Source: Cryptomeria japonica | Taxonomy: Eukaryota; Streptophyta; Pinopsida; Cupressales; Cupressaceae | Direction of reading: 5' to 3' | Assembly (NCBI RefSeq): GCF_030272615.1 | Contig: NC_081410.1 | Span: 118,675,140 to 118,739,139, forward strand | DNA: 64,000 nucleotides | The notes under the pieces: model-generated | Told to the model about the DNA's origin: nothing | The model's database searches: none | What the model saw: the letters and a program-made list of their open reading frames with translations, nothing else | Program-made: the position numbers and the translations under genes | Shown: positions 9,831-23,514 of the stretch, one piece after another | Layout: each line of letters begins with the position of its first letter | Position numbering within the stretch: the stretch's first letter is position 1

Positions 9831-12800
9831 CCTATTTTTATTATCTTCTTCCTCTTATCATAACATATTGTGTTTCATATCATCTTTATTCTAAGGTAAA
9901 AAACTTGTTTATGTGTTGTTCTTGTACTAGATTATTTTTTAGAATGACCTCTTCTAAAGTGTTATAAACTAATATGTCTATTGTTGGCATTGCATGTGGA
10001 TTCTTATAATGTAGATTTTTTCTTATGTGATTTTAAACAAGGGGTGCAAAGTAACATGCAAGAAGACTAATTGTCGATTAATTGTGGAATGTCAAAAATT
10101 GCATACCCTACAATTATCATGTTATGTTTTACACTTAGTTTAACATCTATCCCCTTAATATGTTTTAGGGTACATTTAATTTATAACTTTAGTTTTTTCT
10201 CCCTCGCCAATTGTCAAGTTTTTATCTTTAATGTTGTACTTTAATTTTCATAACTTTGCAACATTATTACTTATTCGCAAATAATAGTTTAATAGTAGAT
10301 ACATCTGGCAATTACTATTCATCTCATCTATTTTAAAATTAACACCATTTTTCACCCATCTTGTTCATTATTGAATCCTATTGTAATGCATTTATTGTTA
10401 ACTAATGGCTCTATACTTAAGAATCTAAATACTCCTATTCCCTCCTTTGAAGTCTGTTTTTTATGCAATATTCAACTCTCTTTTTATCTATAACTTATCT
10501 TTTGGCTTGGACATTGAATTGGTCTTTGATGCAGAGCATCATGAAACAAACCATCCAATTCCCAAATCAGTCTTGGGAATCCATCCTTAGGGTGCTCAAT
10601 GACCCAAAACAACATCCAATTCAATAGGTTTGAGGTATCTAACAAGATTAAATTCCAAATATCAACAAAATCAACTCATCAAATATCAAGACTCTTTAAT
10701 CCATCCAAGACAAATCATCTATCCAAGAAACTCAACATTAGGATCAACATCCATAAGTACCATTCACATTAAATATCATACCTTGCCATGAACTTCATCA
10801 CATCTTTCAAGAGTCATCCGTCTCTATCCTTTTATCTCACATTCTTCAAGTTCCACTGTCTTCATTGTACTACCTGTACACAAACTCATGATCCCTCATC
10901 CATATAGGGTTACCAATCCATAAGGTGTTTATTGAGTCCAATGACAAACAACAACTTCCATTCACATGACTGTCCTAGTTCTGACAGTTTTGACAACACT
11001 TCACTTTGTCATCCATACATTTAAGCCTAGAAAATATTAGGCAAATTTCTTCAGTGCGAATGTAGTAAACTTGGTTATGAACAACATATCAAAAATTAGT
11101 AAAGATCCAATGGTGAAATAAAATTTTATACCCTTTGTCCCGCGACGGTTTTTGACTGTCATAAAAACAAGGAAGAATGCATGTACAGTCTGCCTAGGGC
11201 ATCAAATATCTCCCAAAATACAAACCCATTCTATATGAAACCAAATCCGTCTGAAAGCCCCTTGAATCTACTCTCATAATAATTAAGATTTAGATTTTTT
11301 GCATGGTTATAATTTGGAATATGATCAAACCCTTGCACACACCTCTGTAAATGAGGGTTTACAAACTGTTTTTACAAAAACTAACATAACTCATTCATTC
11401 CTTCATAAAAAAGAACCAAACCAAAGCCAAAAGAAAGTTGACTCATTTCCCTAACTTTTAATAATAATAATTGTACACCAATTCCAGGTCATACAAGGCC
11501 TAGAAACAAAGAAAATAATTGTTTTAGTATTGCAAAACAAAGGTTTTTGAATTCCCAATTTCAATCAAAATGTACTCCTTCTTGTTTATCTTCGGTTTGG
11601 ATTAGCATTACATCATTTAAATAGTGATTCCCATCATTTTTAATGCTCATAACTACCCATTTAACTAATTTGGATTTCCTCGTTTATGCATTTTTTTGCA
11701 TGACAACATTTAATGCCACAAATGACAATTTTGATGAATATGAACTTCAAACTTGCAAGACTTCACATGAACCTTTCAAATACATCAAAATGGATTTTAG
11801 ATAAACTTTACAATCTTCTTACCCTTCCATGGGTTTATTTACATGATTTGACCTCATAGACCTAATCAAGACCTTATTAGGTAACTTTGACAACTTATTA
11901 CAATTGGCTCTTTTGACCTTACATATGAACTCATAGTGACACATTGTGACTTGAAACATCTTATAATGACCTTAAAGACTCAAATATAGATAAAACTTAT
12001 CATGATATCTCCTGGAACTAGGTGCTCCTACACCATCCTTCTACTCATTGTCCATGCATGTTAGTATATGCACTCCTTTTTACTTGAAAACTAATTATCT
12101 CCATAGTTTTATGCATTATTAATATTTTTTGTTGTAGGATATTTGTTGATATATTTTTCATTTTATAGATCATTTTTTCATTGTTCTGCATTCTTCATTT
12201 TCTTATGACTATGAAGAAACCCTCTACGCTTTCTTTCTTCATCATTGAAGATCATACAACTATAATTTATTCCTCATATTCTCAATTTAATGGAATTTTA
12301 ATTTATTTTATTATGAATTTATTCTTTTGGATTCTTATATTTCTCCTCATAGATTCGTTTCTCTTAGCAACGCTTGGTGACTCACCTTCTCAACTTTTCC
12401 TTGTCCATACATGTTAAGATAGTGATAGATATACTTATTATTATTCTTTTATTTATTTATTTAGTGTTGCTCTTAGTTATATACGTGTGTAGGGTAAGAG
12501 TACACGCTCTAATATAATATGTTTTTCTATTTGACTACTCATGGAAGTTGAAAAACTAAAGTAGGGGATTGACCATTTTGGCAAGCTCCCAAGCAATCAC
12601 CCATTTTCCCTCTTTCTAAGATACAAGTACTCTTGGTGATATCTTCATAAAGGGGTTTCACATGCCTTCACTTCTCTTTTATTTAAATTATCTAATTTTA
12701 TGCAAATGTAATTTCCTCTATTTCATGTCACTTAGGATATTTCATTATTATTTTGTTATTGTGATATGATTTTCTATTTCTAGTCATGTGATTGTTTTTG

Positions 12801-13349
12801 TTCTTGTCTTACAAGTCTTCTATCTCATGTGTACAAAACTATTTTTGGTGCATGGTGGACTACAATGAAATCGTATAGATTTTTCCATGGTCATGTTACC
12901 ATTCAAGAAGTTCATTTTCATCTATATAGTGACTTCCCATTAACATGTATCCTAGATTGTTACCTTGATCAAATCTCATTTTCTTAACTTATTTGTTAGG
13001 TTTTCTTTGTTTATTTCTTATTTCTTGTTTACTAGTTTTTCTTTGTCTATTTCTTTTCTTCTTCTTTTTTCTAAATAAAAGTAGTATTTTTCCAAGAAAA
13101 ATAAACATCTCTTATAGACAAAATACATTAAGATATGATCAAACATCTGACTAGTTTGTCTACTTAAAGTAGTATTCATGCATGTTTAAACTTATTTAGG
13201 AATATAGTTGAATCTAAGATTTTTTAAAAGGGATCAACTTTACTACATTTTATTTTCCCAAAACTAACACTTTTAAAAAAAACTTCTTGATACCTTTTTA
13301 TTTTTACCATCAAATGTTTGATTTATTTATTAATACTTTTGTTATGTAT
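9831..13349. other. AT-rich intergenic DNA, no gene recognised
   Basis: Both strands carry only short ORFs. The longest (12181-12417, plus, 78 residues) is hydrophobic low-complexity sequence without a recognisable domain. A few lines (for example 10500-11000) have a less AT-rich, repeat-like texture and may be further transposon relics, but I cannot assign them. Confidence 0.5.
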
Positions 13350-13354
13350 GATAA

Positions 13355-14569
13355 TGTAACGTCATAAATTGCACCCCATACAATTCCACATCACATGACA
13401 CCTTCACTTTAAGCCGAAATAGAGACAATGACCAACCCTCCACCTCACCTACTTGCTCTTCCTGCTTTGTCACCTTTTCTATCCGACTTCCTAACTACTT
13501 GGACTGATATGTTTACAAAAACACGTGTGTTGTAAAGATGTATGTATGTCGTGTATCCTTCCTACTAACATTCAAATAGAATGTGGTTGTTGGGACATTA
13601 CACCGGTTAATTTTGGTGGTGTAACACCTCCTTTTGTGACCACCTATGTCGAGACGTCTTCTAGTCCCCTTTATCTTGCTTTTTTGCCTTTGTTTTGGCT
13701 CTCTCTTGGTATCTAATCAATATTTAAACTCTCATGCACTCTCTAGCATTTTCACAGTTGGTTTTTCTACATGTTTCCCACTATCTTTCGTTCATTCATT
13801 GAACTACACCATTGTAGAAGATTCATCTGCTTGAGAGATTATCTCTAGAAATCTCCAACTTCTTGGTGTTAAAGGGGAGTTCTTCATCTCTTGTTTGTTA
13901 CATTGTTCATTTTATCATCTCTTAGATAGCATATAGTTTGTGACATTTCCTTTATTGCGTCTTTGTTATTATCTATTAATCAATCAATCTTGGTTTTCCA
14001 TGGAGGTGGAAACAGCAAAATGGGGGTTTGACTATGGAAAATCTCTAAATTACAACCCCAACATTTTCATCTTCGTTTGTTTATGTGGATGTTTGACGAA
14101 GGAAGGTGTTGCATCGGTTGGAGGCTACATTCATTGGACCTTTTGTCATCTTTCATTTTCATCCTTTTGTTAGTGTGTTAAATTTTATTTATTATCATTC
14201 TATATTGTTTCATAGAATCTAGTGTGTAGAACCTTAAATACTGGTCATTTTGCACTTTTCGAAAAAAATATTTTGTACTCGTCAATATGGGATGCTTGCG
14301 CATTGCACTATCATCCTCAACCCATGTGTACATCTTGGAAAAAGAGCATACAAAGATCACCAAATGGTCCTAGTGACTAGTCTCTTAAGGTTTTGCAGTT
14401 AAATATATTCATTTGTTAATATCTGATAGTTTTGCACTCTTTGTTCATCCTAGTGAGTAAACTTAGAGGCTAAGGAACCCCCAAAGGTTTACTCAAAGTG
14501 GAGAGGAGGTTATTGATTCCTTGATGGATTTAGCCACCCTTTGCAACGATTCAATTTTCTCACTCTACA
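13355..14569 (+). repeat. E1 5' LTR
   Basis: It starts TGTAACGTCATAAATTGCACC and ends ACTCTACA. The start matches TGTAACGTTATAAGTTGCACC at 19716, and the end matches TTCCTACTCTACA at 47516-47528. Length is 1215 bp against about 1196 bp for the reassembled 3' copy. Small ORFs inside (13525-13834, 13940-14173) recur in degenerate form in the other LTR (19884-20075) and are not genes. Confidence 0.9.
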
Positions 14570-14572
14570 TTT

Positions 14573-14590
14573 TGGTGAACCTAACGTGAA
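14573..14590 (+). other. E1 primer-binding site, tRNA-Trp type (degenerate)
   Basis: TGGTGAACCTAACGTGAA lies 3 bp after the LTR end. It matches the 18 bases complementary to the 3' end of plant tRNA-Trp (as I recall it, ending TTCACGTCGGGTTCACCA) except for two transitions. E4 carries the exact version. Confidence 0.75.
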
Positions 14591-14811
14591 ACCACCTCTT
14601 GATTCAAAAACTTGTTTAAACTCTTAGAAACATTTTCTTAAACAATCATTTCTTGTGTTGGGTTTCTCTCTTGCATATTCTTGAGGTTGTTGAAGCATTG
14701 CGAAGCTTGTCTATGAGCTTTATGACCCAAAATACTTTAGGGTTTGTAGTGAGGATAACTTCTATACCTAACATTTCTCCTTATTGATATAGTCCCACAC
14801 GACCAGGTTCG

Positions 14812-16453
14812 ATGTTCTCAAGAACTATGGATCTGAATGATCTTTTTTCTTCTCAGCCCCTTACTTTAGGTCTTTGTGATTCTAGTACATCTGGCTCTCA
14901 ACCTAACTCCCAAAATAGTATGTTGACAAATACCCTTTTGGGATCTCCTCCTCGCATAGATCATGAGTCTTCTATCTATTCGATTAGATTCAATCCCATA
15001 AGGATAACCTAAGGGGATTTGAAGGCTTCCTAAATTGGGAGAATGTCCGCCCTCAAGTGGGTTCTATTGTTAGCAATCTGAGAGAGATGCTCATCTTACA
15101 TCGTAAGGGCCTAGAGGTTCTTAGGGAATTGTCTATGATAGTAATATCTCATGTGTATCTTGTTGTCCCTAATCCTCAAGACACTCAATCTAACATCATT
15201 GGTTCTTAGATTGGTGTTGTTATGCCTAGGGTGTTGGATCATATGGTGGATACAAGTCCTAATTTTTATCCTTTATTTGATGGTATTATTTTGAGTATTA
15301 AAGTCTCTCAAATTCCTTTCAGATATAATAGTCCTACTTCTAGCTCTACTGCTACATCCACGATTCATCTTTTTAGTGTTGGCATTGGTAAAGGGGTTGG
15401 TACTATTATTGGTGTTGGTTCTCGTGTTGGTGCTACTATCTTCATTGGCATGCGAAATCTTCCTCTTAACCTTGTGTTTAACACTATATTTCATAACATG
15501 AGCCAACTTCAACAACAACTTGCTAACCTTTCAAATGTTGCTAATCAACCTTCGCTTCCACCATACTATCGTTGTAGTCTATTGCCTTTGTATGTACTTA
15601 ACACTAACCTTCCCCAAGGGGTTGACAGTCTTAAATTTGATCCATATACTGGTGATGGAGATCCTCATGTGCACAATGATTCTTGTCTTACATTGCATAG
15701 TGATTATCATACTCAAGATCATATTCTTCTTAAGCTATTCTCACGATCTATTAGAGGGACCAAGTTAGAGTGGTATTGTGCTTTACTTGATTATTCTATC
15801 CAAACTTTTATCAGCTAATAGATTCACTTCTCAAATAATTCCAAGCTAAAATTGGTAGCAATGTCACCATCATTGACCGTATTCATTTCAAAACAAAGGT
15901 CAAATGAGAAAATCACTGAATTTATCTCGAAGTATCAATATATGTCAAATAAAGTCCCCTTTGCCTTATTGGATAGTGATCTTCAGAGAATTTTTATTGG
16001 TAATCTACAACTGGCATTGGGGGAAAAGATTTCCTTGAACAGATATTTGAATTTCACCAATCTTTGCTCTACACTTATTGATCATCAACATACTATGAGT
16101 CAGTTTGGAGATTATGCTCTGAATTATCATGTTGAATACCTTTGGAGGTATGTCTTCCTTAGAATGGTCTCCAAAGAACAAATTTGTGGCTAATGTTATT
16201 ACAATTCCGCAATCAAATAAGAAAAATACACAAGAGCCTCGATGAAATTGGTTATTTATTAAGTTATATAATTGTTACCTATGTTTATTGCAAAAAACTA
16301 TTAATGGATAATTTGGTGACCCTCCTCGAGATTAGAACACTTCTAGATAATAGACCATATCCTCATTGGTATGATGTTTTGAAGTTTTGCCAATATCACT
16401 ATGTGTTTGGGCACAATACTGAATGTTGTATGTGTCTACGACATATTATCTAA
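14812..16453 (+). pseudogene. E1 gag (broken)
   Basis: Gag is spread over several frames. 14812-15012 may hold the start. 15222-15818 contains a glutamine-rich QLQQQLANLS segment and then LKFDPYTGDGDPHVH and LLKLFSRSIRGTKLEWY, which match the retrotransposon gag core (folded capsid domain, typically ..DP..HL..F, SL.G.A..WY). After a stop at 15816, the same frame continues at 15852-16193 with ITEFISKYQYMS, the second half of the gag core. 16184-16453 ends in a Cys/His-containing stretch (KFCQYHYVFGHNTECC), a CHHC-like knuckle of the kind seen in E3 and E4. At least two stops and one frameshift separate the pieces. Confidence 0.75.
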
Positions 16454-16689
16454 AGCCATATAAATAAAAATAATATTTATATCAAAGATAAAAAGAAAAA
16501 ATTGAATAAGTTTATTGACAAAAAAAATAGTGATATCGATTTGTTTCTGTCACAATCTTCAAATTTTGCATCATCTACTGCTACATCAATGTCCTTATGT
16601 TAATATGGTGACTATCACTTCAATTTCTCCATCGAGACAAAGGACAAGGAGTATGGATATATCACATGCACTTGGACTTGTCGTATAGC

Positions 16690-17347
16690 GAAGAGCCTAC
16701 TCCCCTCTACATTTATGCTAAAATCAACAGTGACACTATTGCAGGTGTTATGGTTGAGCCATCACGTAGATTCAATCTCATCATGAAGGAGGCCCTCTTT
16801 ATTAATGATCTTTATTAGGTGAAATATAACAATTGTCATGCTACCATATGAATGTATGATGGACTTTATCTTCTACCCATGGCATGCACCACCTTGATTG
16901 TCCTTGTGGGACCCAAGGTGGCATCTAGTACATTTTTTTGTTATCCATGAGTCCGACCTATTCCATGTGAAGCTAGGGATTCCTTGGTTGGTTGCTAAGG
17001 ATGTGGTCTCCTCAGTGTTGCACAAATGTCTTAAGTTTCCTCTCAAGGGTGTTGTGCACACTATCTATGACACTAGGTATCAATCACTAGTGTCCCATGT
17101 GGGCTTTTCTCTAGATCGTTTTTGGTTTTCTCTACTTAGACCCATTCTTCTTCATAGTGATCTACTATATAAGTCTTATTATAAGCATAAAACTAGGGAA
17201 CTAGCATCAAGATTCATTCAACCTACTATGTCTTTGGCTCCCCCTGCATCTGTCTCTACTCCTCTATCATTATTTTCTCTTGTATTGCAGCATGTTGTGT
17301 CTTCCTCTCTCTATTCACTAAGAGTTAAGGACAAATTTGTTCCTTAG
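16690..17347 (+). pseudogene. E1 retropepsin-like domain
   Basis: The region reads as a degraded aspartic protease domain. The best piece is 16898-17347, with FHVKLGIPWL, then VSSVLHKCLKFP and LKGVVHTI. E3 and E4 proteases show LLLGRPWIH.MQ.VPSTYHQC.KFPH at the equivalent place. The upstream catalytic Asp loop is not recognisable. Nothing resembling RT follows, so in this element the protease is the last pol-like domain. Confidence 0.6.
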
Positions 17348-19700
17348 GGTAGACATCCTCATTGTCGAGGACCATGTAGCCTCTAGTGGTATTTTTTGTT
17401 CCTATGATTGTGCCTAGAATAGACAAGGAAAAGGCACCCACACTACTAAAGTCCAAGGCTCACCCTCCCATTGAGATACTTATCCTTATGAACATCCCTC
17501 ACCCTGTACTCTACATGACAAGGGTAAGTGTTCACCCCATTCACATACTTCTCCTCTAGCTCTTGCATCCCAGCCTCTGAGGGCTCCTCTTGTTCCTTCA
17601 ATTGATCCTAGAGAAAAATGAGGAAAGGTGACTAGGATGAGCCTACAATGGCTACTACAATGGCACCTCTTGTTTCATTAGTTGGGCCTTCCTTACTACC
17701 AACAATAGCATTGATGGCCATCGCCTATGGATTAAGATGTTACTGAGTCTTCTCAGGCTTCTCTTTATAGTCCACATCTATGTCAAAACCAGTTCATCAT
17801 AAGCAGAAGCATCATGGATTAGTGATGTCTTGGGAAAGTGAGGCTACTTTAAAGGCTGAGGGTGATTCTTTAGTGCCTACATCTACTCCCGTTGTGTACA
17901 TGATTATTTTCATTCCCATTGCTCTTGTTGTTATCTTTGCATCCATTTTTGCTCCATCCTTTGTGTTGCTCCTCACCACTTTGGGGGATTGTTGATTTGC
18001 TTCACCCCAAGCAAGTACAATTTTTTATCGCTCCCTCCTTGGAGCCACCGCTCATCACCTCTTTGCGAGATATCCTTTCGTTTTCCTAATCGATCAACAT
18101 GTTACATACACAAGTGGTGTCTAGTGAAACATTGTGTGGTACTCCCACTTTATATCTACATCTTCATTGCAACTTTTCTGGTGTCCTTAGACTTGCTATG
18201 GTTGATGTGAAGCCCTCATCTCAACTGCCTAAGCACGAGTTCAAGCAAGACCCTATTTTTGAGTATCATTGCAATAAATTTATTCCTACAACCTCTTTGT
18301 CTACATATGTGCTTGTTGTGGAGCAAGCTTCACCCTCTCTCGAGTTTGTCACCACCCCTCTTACAGAGGTCAATGTAGCCCTTATTTCACCACCTCAGGC
18401 TGAGTCACCTACATCTTCTTTGAAGAGATGCTTGTTTGATTCTTCAGATGAGATTTTGGTATTGTCAACGATATTCATATAATCATTGACTCTTGTCTCT
18501 CAATATTTGTTGGATGAGAATGTTGAGGTAGTCTCATCCTTAGCTCTTGTTGCTGGTGAGATGCCCAATACTGCCTTAGTGATTTTCCCTCTCTAGACTT
18601 GTTCTCCCTCCTTGTATGATCAATATTGAGAGGATGGTGATCTAATGGGGTCATTTATAGAGTAGTAATATTCTTATATTTTATATTAGAGTGTACCTAT
18701 CCTATGTTCCCCTGTGTGCTTGTCTTTTTATGTTGTGTTCTCCCAAAGGAACCAAGTTACTCTATAGGTACTTGGATATAGGGGATTATATTTGTCGTAA
18801 ACTTCTTCTATTTGTCTCATCTTTCTTCTTGTTGTTGTGTGTTTATTTTCGACATTCAGAGACAATGCAAAGTGTTGGGGGCATTTAGGCCCTCTTCCAT
18901 GTTGACCCAAATTTTTATTTTATCTTTGTCTTCATGTGTCTTTCTTCATATCTAAGAACATTAGGACCATGATGATTAACTCGTATTCAACCATATGTAT
19001 GATCTAATTTCATAGTAGTTCTATTGATGCTAAATAATCAAATCCCTTGTGTTTCTATGTGTTTTTATTGATGTTGTGGGTATCATGTGCTATTTGTTGC
19101 AAGGTAGAATTTCATGGAGACATCTCATTAAGTTATCATGAAATAGCATATCTTCTCCTTAGAATTATTTGTGTTCCCTCTGTGTAACACATATCATCCT
19201 AAGGGGGGCTATCATTGCATTTTATTCATATCTACATTTTAGTATCATATTTAGCTCAGACCTTTGATCTTATTGTTTTCCTTTGTGGGGGCCAAACCAC
19301 TATCTTATTAATCTTGTATATTTTTTGTGATTATCCTATAACACAGTTTGTAGCAATCATATGTTGCCCAATCGTATGGTTATCTAGCATAATAAAAATT
19401 GCTACCCATATTGACACTAATGATCTTTTAATCTCAGTGATCACTATCTTGCAATTTGTATTTCGTCAGTACCCATTTTTATATCACATTTTTTGTTTAT
19501 TATCTTACATGTTAGTCTTTAGATAACATGTTGGTGATGATATAGCTTGACACTACTTCGCTAAAGTTCGATTCAAGTTTCTTCCCTAGGGGCAACTTTG
19601 TGTGGATAGAAAACTCTACTTTCCCTTCGTACTTTGGTATAATTTTATCAACCCTCTTCCTACTTAAAAATAGTTTGCATTTCCTTTTGATATGCTTGAT
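17348..19700 (+). other. E1 3' internal region, no recognised product
   Basis: About 2.3 kb with short ORFs only (17780-17995, 18099-18482, 18691-18888, 19215-19526). They have proline- and serine-rich or hydrophobic compositions and no domain I recognise. In autonomous relatives this space would hold RT, RNase H and integrase; I looked for the YVDD and TDNG motifs and did not find them. Confidence 0.5.
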
Positions 19701-20858
19701 AAAGTGGGGGGGAAATGTAACGTTATAAGTTGCACCCTGTGCAATGCCATGTCACATGGCGCATCTACTTTAAGACAAAACAAAGACAATGGTCAACCCT
19801 CTGCCTCACCTACTTACTCAACTTTCTTTCTCACATATTTTATTTGACATCTTGACTACTTGGATTGATATGTTAATTGGCACATGCACTTTGTGGAGAC
19901 GTATGTGCCACACATTCATCTTGTGAACATTCAGATTGAAGGTGGTTGTTGGGACATTACACCTACTAATTTTGGTAGTGTATTACCTCCTTCTAAGACC
20001 ACCAATGTCGAGACATCTTCCAGTCTCCTTTATCTTGCCTTTTTGCCTTCATTTGGGCTCTCTCTTAGTCTCTAATCAATCTTTTGAATTCTTGTGCACT
20101 CTCTAGGATTTTCACAGTTGGGTTTTTTGCATGTTGCCCACTATATTCATTCATTCATTGTACTACCATCATTGTAGAAGCTTCATCCGCTTGAGATATT
20201 TCCTCTTGTCTTCACTCTAGGAATCTCCAAATTCTTAGTGTTGAAGGGGATTTTTTTCTCCCTTGCTTGTTATATTGTTCATTTGATCATCTCTTTGATA
20301 GCATAACATTTGTGATATTTCCTTTATTTCATCTTTGTTATTATCTATCAAACAAACAATCTTGGTTTTCTGTGGAGGTGGAAACACCAAAATGAGGGTT
20401 ACCTCTAAATCACAACCCCAAAAATTTTATCATCATTCATTTTTGTACAAGTTTGGTGAAGGAAGGTGTTTCGCTGGGTAAAGGCTAGATTCGCCGGATC
20501 CTTTATGAGCCTTCCTTTTCATCCTTTCGTTGGTGTATTTATTTTGTGTTTTTTGTAGTATCCAATGGGTATAACCTTAGGTCTTGGTCATTTTGCACTT
20601 TTTGTACGAACTTTTGAACTTCATTAATATGGGATGCTTGTGAGTCACACTGTCATCCTTGACCCATGTATATGTCTTGGACAAAGAGTGTATAAAGTTC
20701 ACCAGCTGGTCCCAATGACTAGTACTTTCATGTTTTGTGGTTAAAATAGATTCATTTGTTAATATCAAATAGTTTTTCACTCTTTGTTCATCATAGACAA
20801 TAAAATTGGAGGTTAAGGAACCCTAAAGGTTTACTTAGAGTGAAGTGGAGGTTATTAA
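19701..20858 (+). repeat. E1 polypurine tract and first part of 3' LTR
   Basis: The polypurine tract is 19701-19715 and the LTR begins at 19716 (TGTAACG). The LTR runs to 20858, where it is interrupted by E2. The last 53 bp resume at 47476. The final five bases before the break (ATTAA, 20854-20858) are repeated at 47471-47475 as the E2 target duplication. Confidence 0.9.
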
Positions 20859-21398
20859 TGTTAGATTTATGTGAATATTATTGTCATTAATGTCAAACCC
20901 AGTGATTCAGTTGGACCGGATATAGCATATTGAGCAGATTAGTGATAATGAACAAATAATGTAAGTAGTAAGCAAAGCAATGATATTGAACATATACTAA
21001 ACAACTAAGTTTGTATGATCTACTGGAGTTATTTCTGAAAGATCTCGTGCTCCAGAATCTTGTGTTTTTCTTTTCTTGGTTTGTATCGAGTTCCGATATT
21101 AGTTGTGAATTCTATGCTCTGGAATTTGTGGTATTTGTATCTTGAAGATGGAAGTTGTTATGCTTGGAATTTGTGTCTATGGGTTCATATCTATGGGTCC
21201 TGTAGACCCTTATTTTGTTCCAGTAATTGAAGTGTGTGTTCTGGTAATTGAGGCATGTGAAGAAAGCGTGTAGAAGATCAGTAAAGACCGACTTGGTTTT
21301 GGTCTAGGCATAGTTGAATAGTGTGTTGATTTGAGTGATGTACTCTTTGTATAAGCCCTTTTGTGTTTGGCCGACATATTATCTTGGTGTATGTGCTT

Positions 21399-21457
<59 letters not shown>

Positions 21458-22166
21458 GTGTGCAAGAAATAGAGTAGTGCTATGCAAGCAAAGTGAGCAG
21501 TAGCAGTGCATGTGGGATTCAAGCAAAGTGGAAAGACAGATGAACAAAGTGGACGTGGGTAGTGTGTAGTGTGAATAGTGGAGTATGATGTATGCGTAAG
21601 AGTGAAGGCGTATGTGGAAAGGTGTGAGGGCAATGTTGCACTAATCCTTTACCTAATATTCTACAAGTAGTTGAATTGATATAGTGCATACAATACTATA
21701 GTAATCCCTTACCAGATCTATTGCAAGCAGTTGAGGACAGATCAGAGAGATCTCTTATTGGATCAGCTATGAGTTGTTGTGTTCTTATTTGAGCTTATCT
21801 TGGAACTAACCTCACGCATTTGGAGATGTAATTTTCCTTAGTTCACTTATTTCTATTGCAGTGAGCAGCACTGCAATTTGGCAATGAGCCATCCAACATT
21901 GAGCCACCCTTTTTGTAAACACCATATAACTAGTTATATTGTCTTGAGAGTTAACCCTCTTCGTGGTTTTTCCCGTTTGAGTTTTCCACGTATAAAAATC
22001 CAATGTTCATTTTGTGGTTATGTTATTTATTTATTCATTCTACATTACTATTTCATGTTGATGAGATTAATGGCTAAGGTTTAAAATATCAATAAAAGTT
22101 TTATGTGTTGTGGGAATACTGATTCACCCCACCTCTTAGTTTTTTGATCCATTCAACCATTCAACA
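20859..22166 (+). repeat. E2 5' LTR
   Basis: 1308-bp LTR paired with 46176-47470. It contains a (TA)n(GA)n microsatellite at about 21402-21456 that is missing from the 3' LTR, where the equivalent site (about 46750) is short and unique. The short ORFs reported inside are microsatellite or shadow frames. Confidence 0.9.
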
Positions 22167-22168
22167 AT

Positions 22169-22180
22169 TAGTATCAGAGC
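22169..22180 (+). other. E2 primer-binding site, initiator-Met tRNA type
   Basis: TAGTATCAGAGC lies two bases after the LTR. It differs by one transition from TGGTATCAGAGC, the usual copia primer site complementary to initiator tRNA-Met. Confidence 0.8.
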
Positions 22181-22235
22181 TTGGTCTCTTGTCAGCTAAC
22201 TTAGCTGCTTGAGGGAGATCCTTGTTGATTAAATC

Positions 22236-23360
22236 ATGACACTGATGAGTATGACTAAAGAATATCATCTAGATGAAGAATTGAAGACAACTCTTGAAGA
22301 TTTGGAAAGTGTAGAATCAAAGAATGAAGCATTGAAAGAAAATGTGAAGGTAGCGAATGAATGTGTGTAGAAGTTGAGAGAATAGATCTAGAAGTTCAAA
22401 TTAAGGCATAAGGAAGTTAATAATCAGTTAAAGCAAGTGAATGAAATTGTTAAAGATTTGATGCTGAAAATTGAGGAGAAGAACAAAGTGGAAGAAACTC
22501 TGAAGGATTCAATTAAGCTAAATATTGAAGAACGTGAGAAGCTAGAACAAGAAGCTGAAGGCAAAAACTAAAGTTCTTGAAAGCACCAAACCATTGGAAG
22601 ATTTGATTGACATGCCAAAAGCTCATGTAGACAAAACTGGACTAGGATTCTAGACTGGTGAATGTTCAAATCAGAATAACAAATACAAAGGCAAGTAAGT
22701 TAAGGTTGAAGCAGAAAAAAGAAACTTGAAGATACAAGCAAAACCCAGAATCAAAGATCTATTGCAAGAAGATTGTTGGTTCGTCAACCGAATGCACAAA
22801 GGTACCCATCATTTAATGGTTATTGTTTTCAATGCAATAAATTTGGTCATAAAGTTGCAGAATGTAGAAGCATGAAGGAACTAAATATTCAATATTACAA
22901 TTGTAAGAAGTTCGGTCACAAGGCAAATTACTACATGAATCTTGTTGTGAATTAGAATCATTATCCGATTGGAATGAATAGAATGAATAGTAACTTTCAT
23001 GGATATTGTCATTTATGCAATGGTCATGGTCATAAAGCTAATCAGTGCAAATCTAGAATACATTCAACAAATTCAGTATAGAGGAACATCAAATGTTACA
23101 AGTGCAAGCAATTTGAATATTATTCTAATAAGTGAAGAAATGTGGTTGGTATAGAGAGCTCTATGGAGAAAAATGTGGTCAAGACTAGTGAATCAAAGAA
23201 AAAGGAAGTCATGGTATGGAGAAAGAAAGAGGTAAATAATGAGAGCAAACTTGGTATACCAAAATCCGATGTAGGCACCTCTTCCTTTGGTAACAAAATT
23301 TATTGCTTTGGCTCAGGAGAAGCTATCAAGGAAATCTTTAATCCCGCCTTTTCAAAGTAG
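22236..23360 (+). pseudogene. E2 gag fragment: coiled coil and zinc knuckles
   Basis: From ATG 22236 the frame gives a Glu/Lys-rich coiled-coil stretch with in-frame stops (near 22368, 22384 and 22390). Then come four CCHC-type repeats: CFQCNKFGHKVAEC (22824-22865), a second with the first Cys changed to Tyr (YNCKKFGHKANYY, about 22900-22938), CHLCNGHGHKANQC (about 23008-23049), and a fourth degenerate CYKCKQFEYYSNK (about 23094-23132). 23142-23360 adds a Lys/Ser-rich tail. Such knuckles bind genomic RNA in retroelement gag. The usual copia gag N-terminus is not visible. Confidence 0.7.
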
Positions 23361-23514
23361 TTCCTGTTGGGGATCCGACATGATTGTGTTGGATATGTAA
23401 TACGGTAATTTGGTGAGCATGTTGATGTCACTAACAAGACACTCTTTTTGGTGAGTAAACCCTAGAAGTAATTGGCAAGATAAATATAGGAATTTGAGAT
23501 TATTTACTACATTA

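Noticed and set aside
14178-14363. Short minus-strand ORF in the E1 5' LTR (also 20577-20780 in the other LTR)
   Set aside because: The two LTR copies preserve the region only because they are LTRs; the frames differ and no domain is visible.
21397-21633. ORFs of 78-89 residues across the E2 LTR microsatellite
   Set aside because: Produced by (TA)n and (GA)n translation; absent from the partner LTR.
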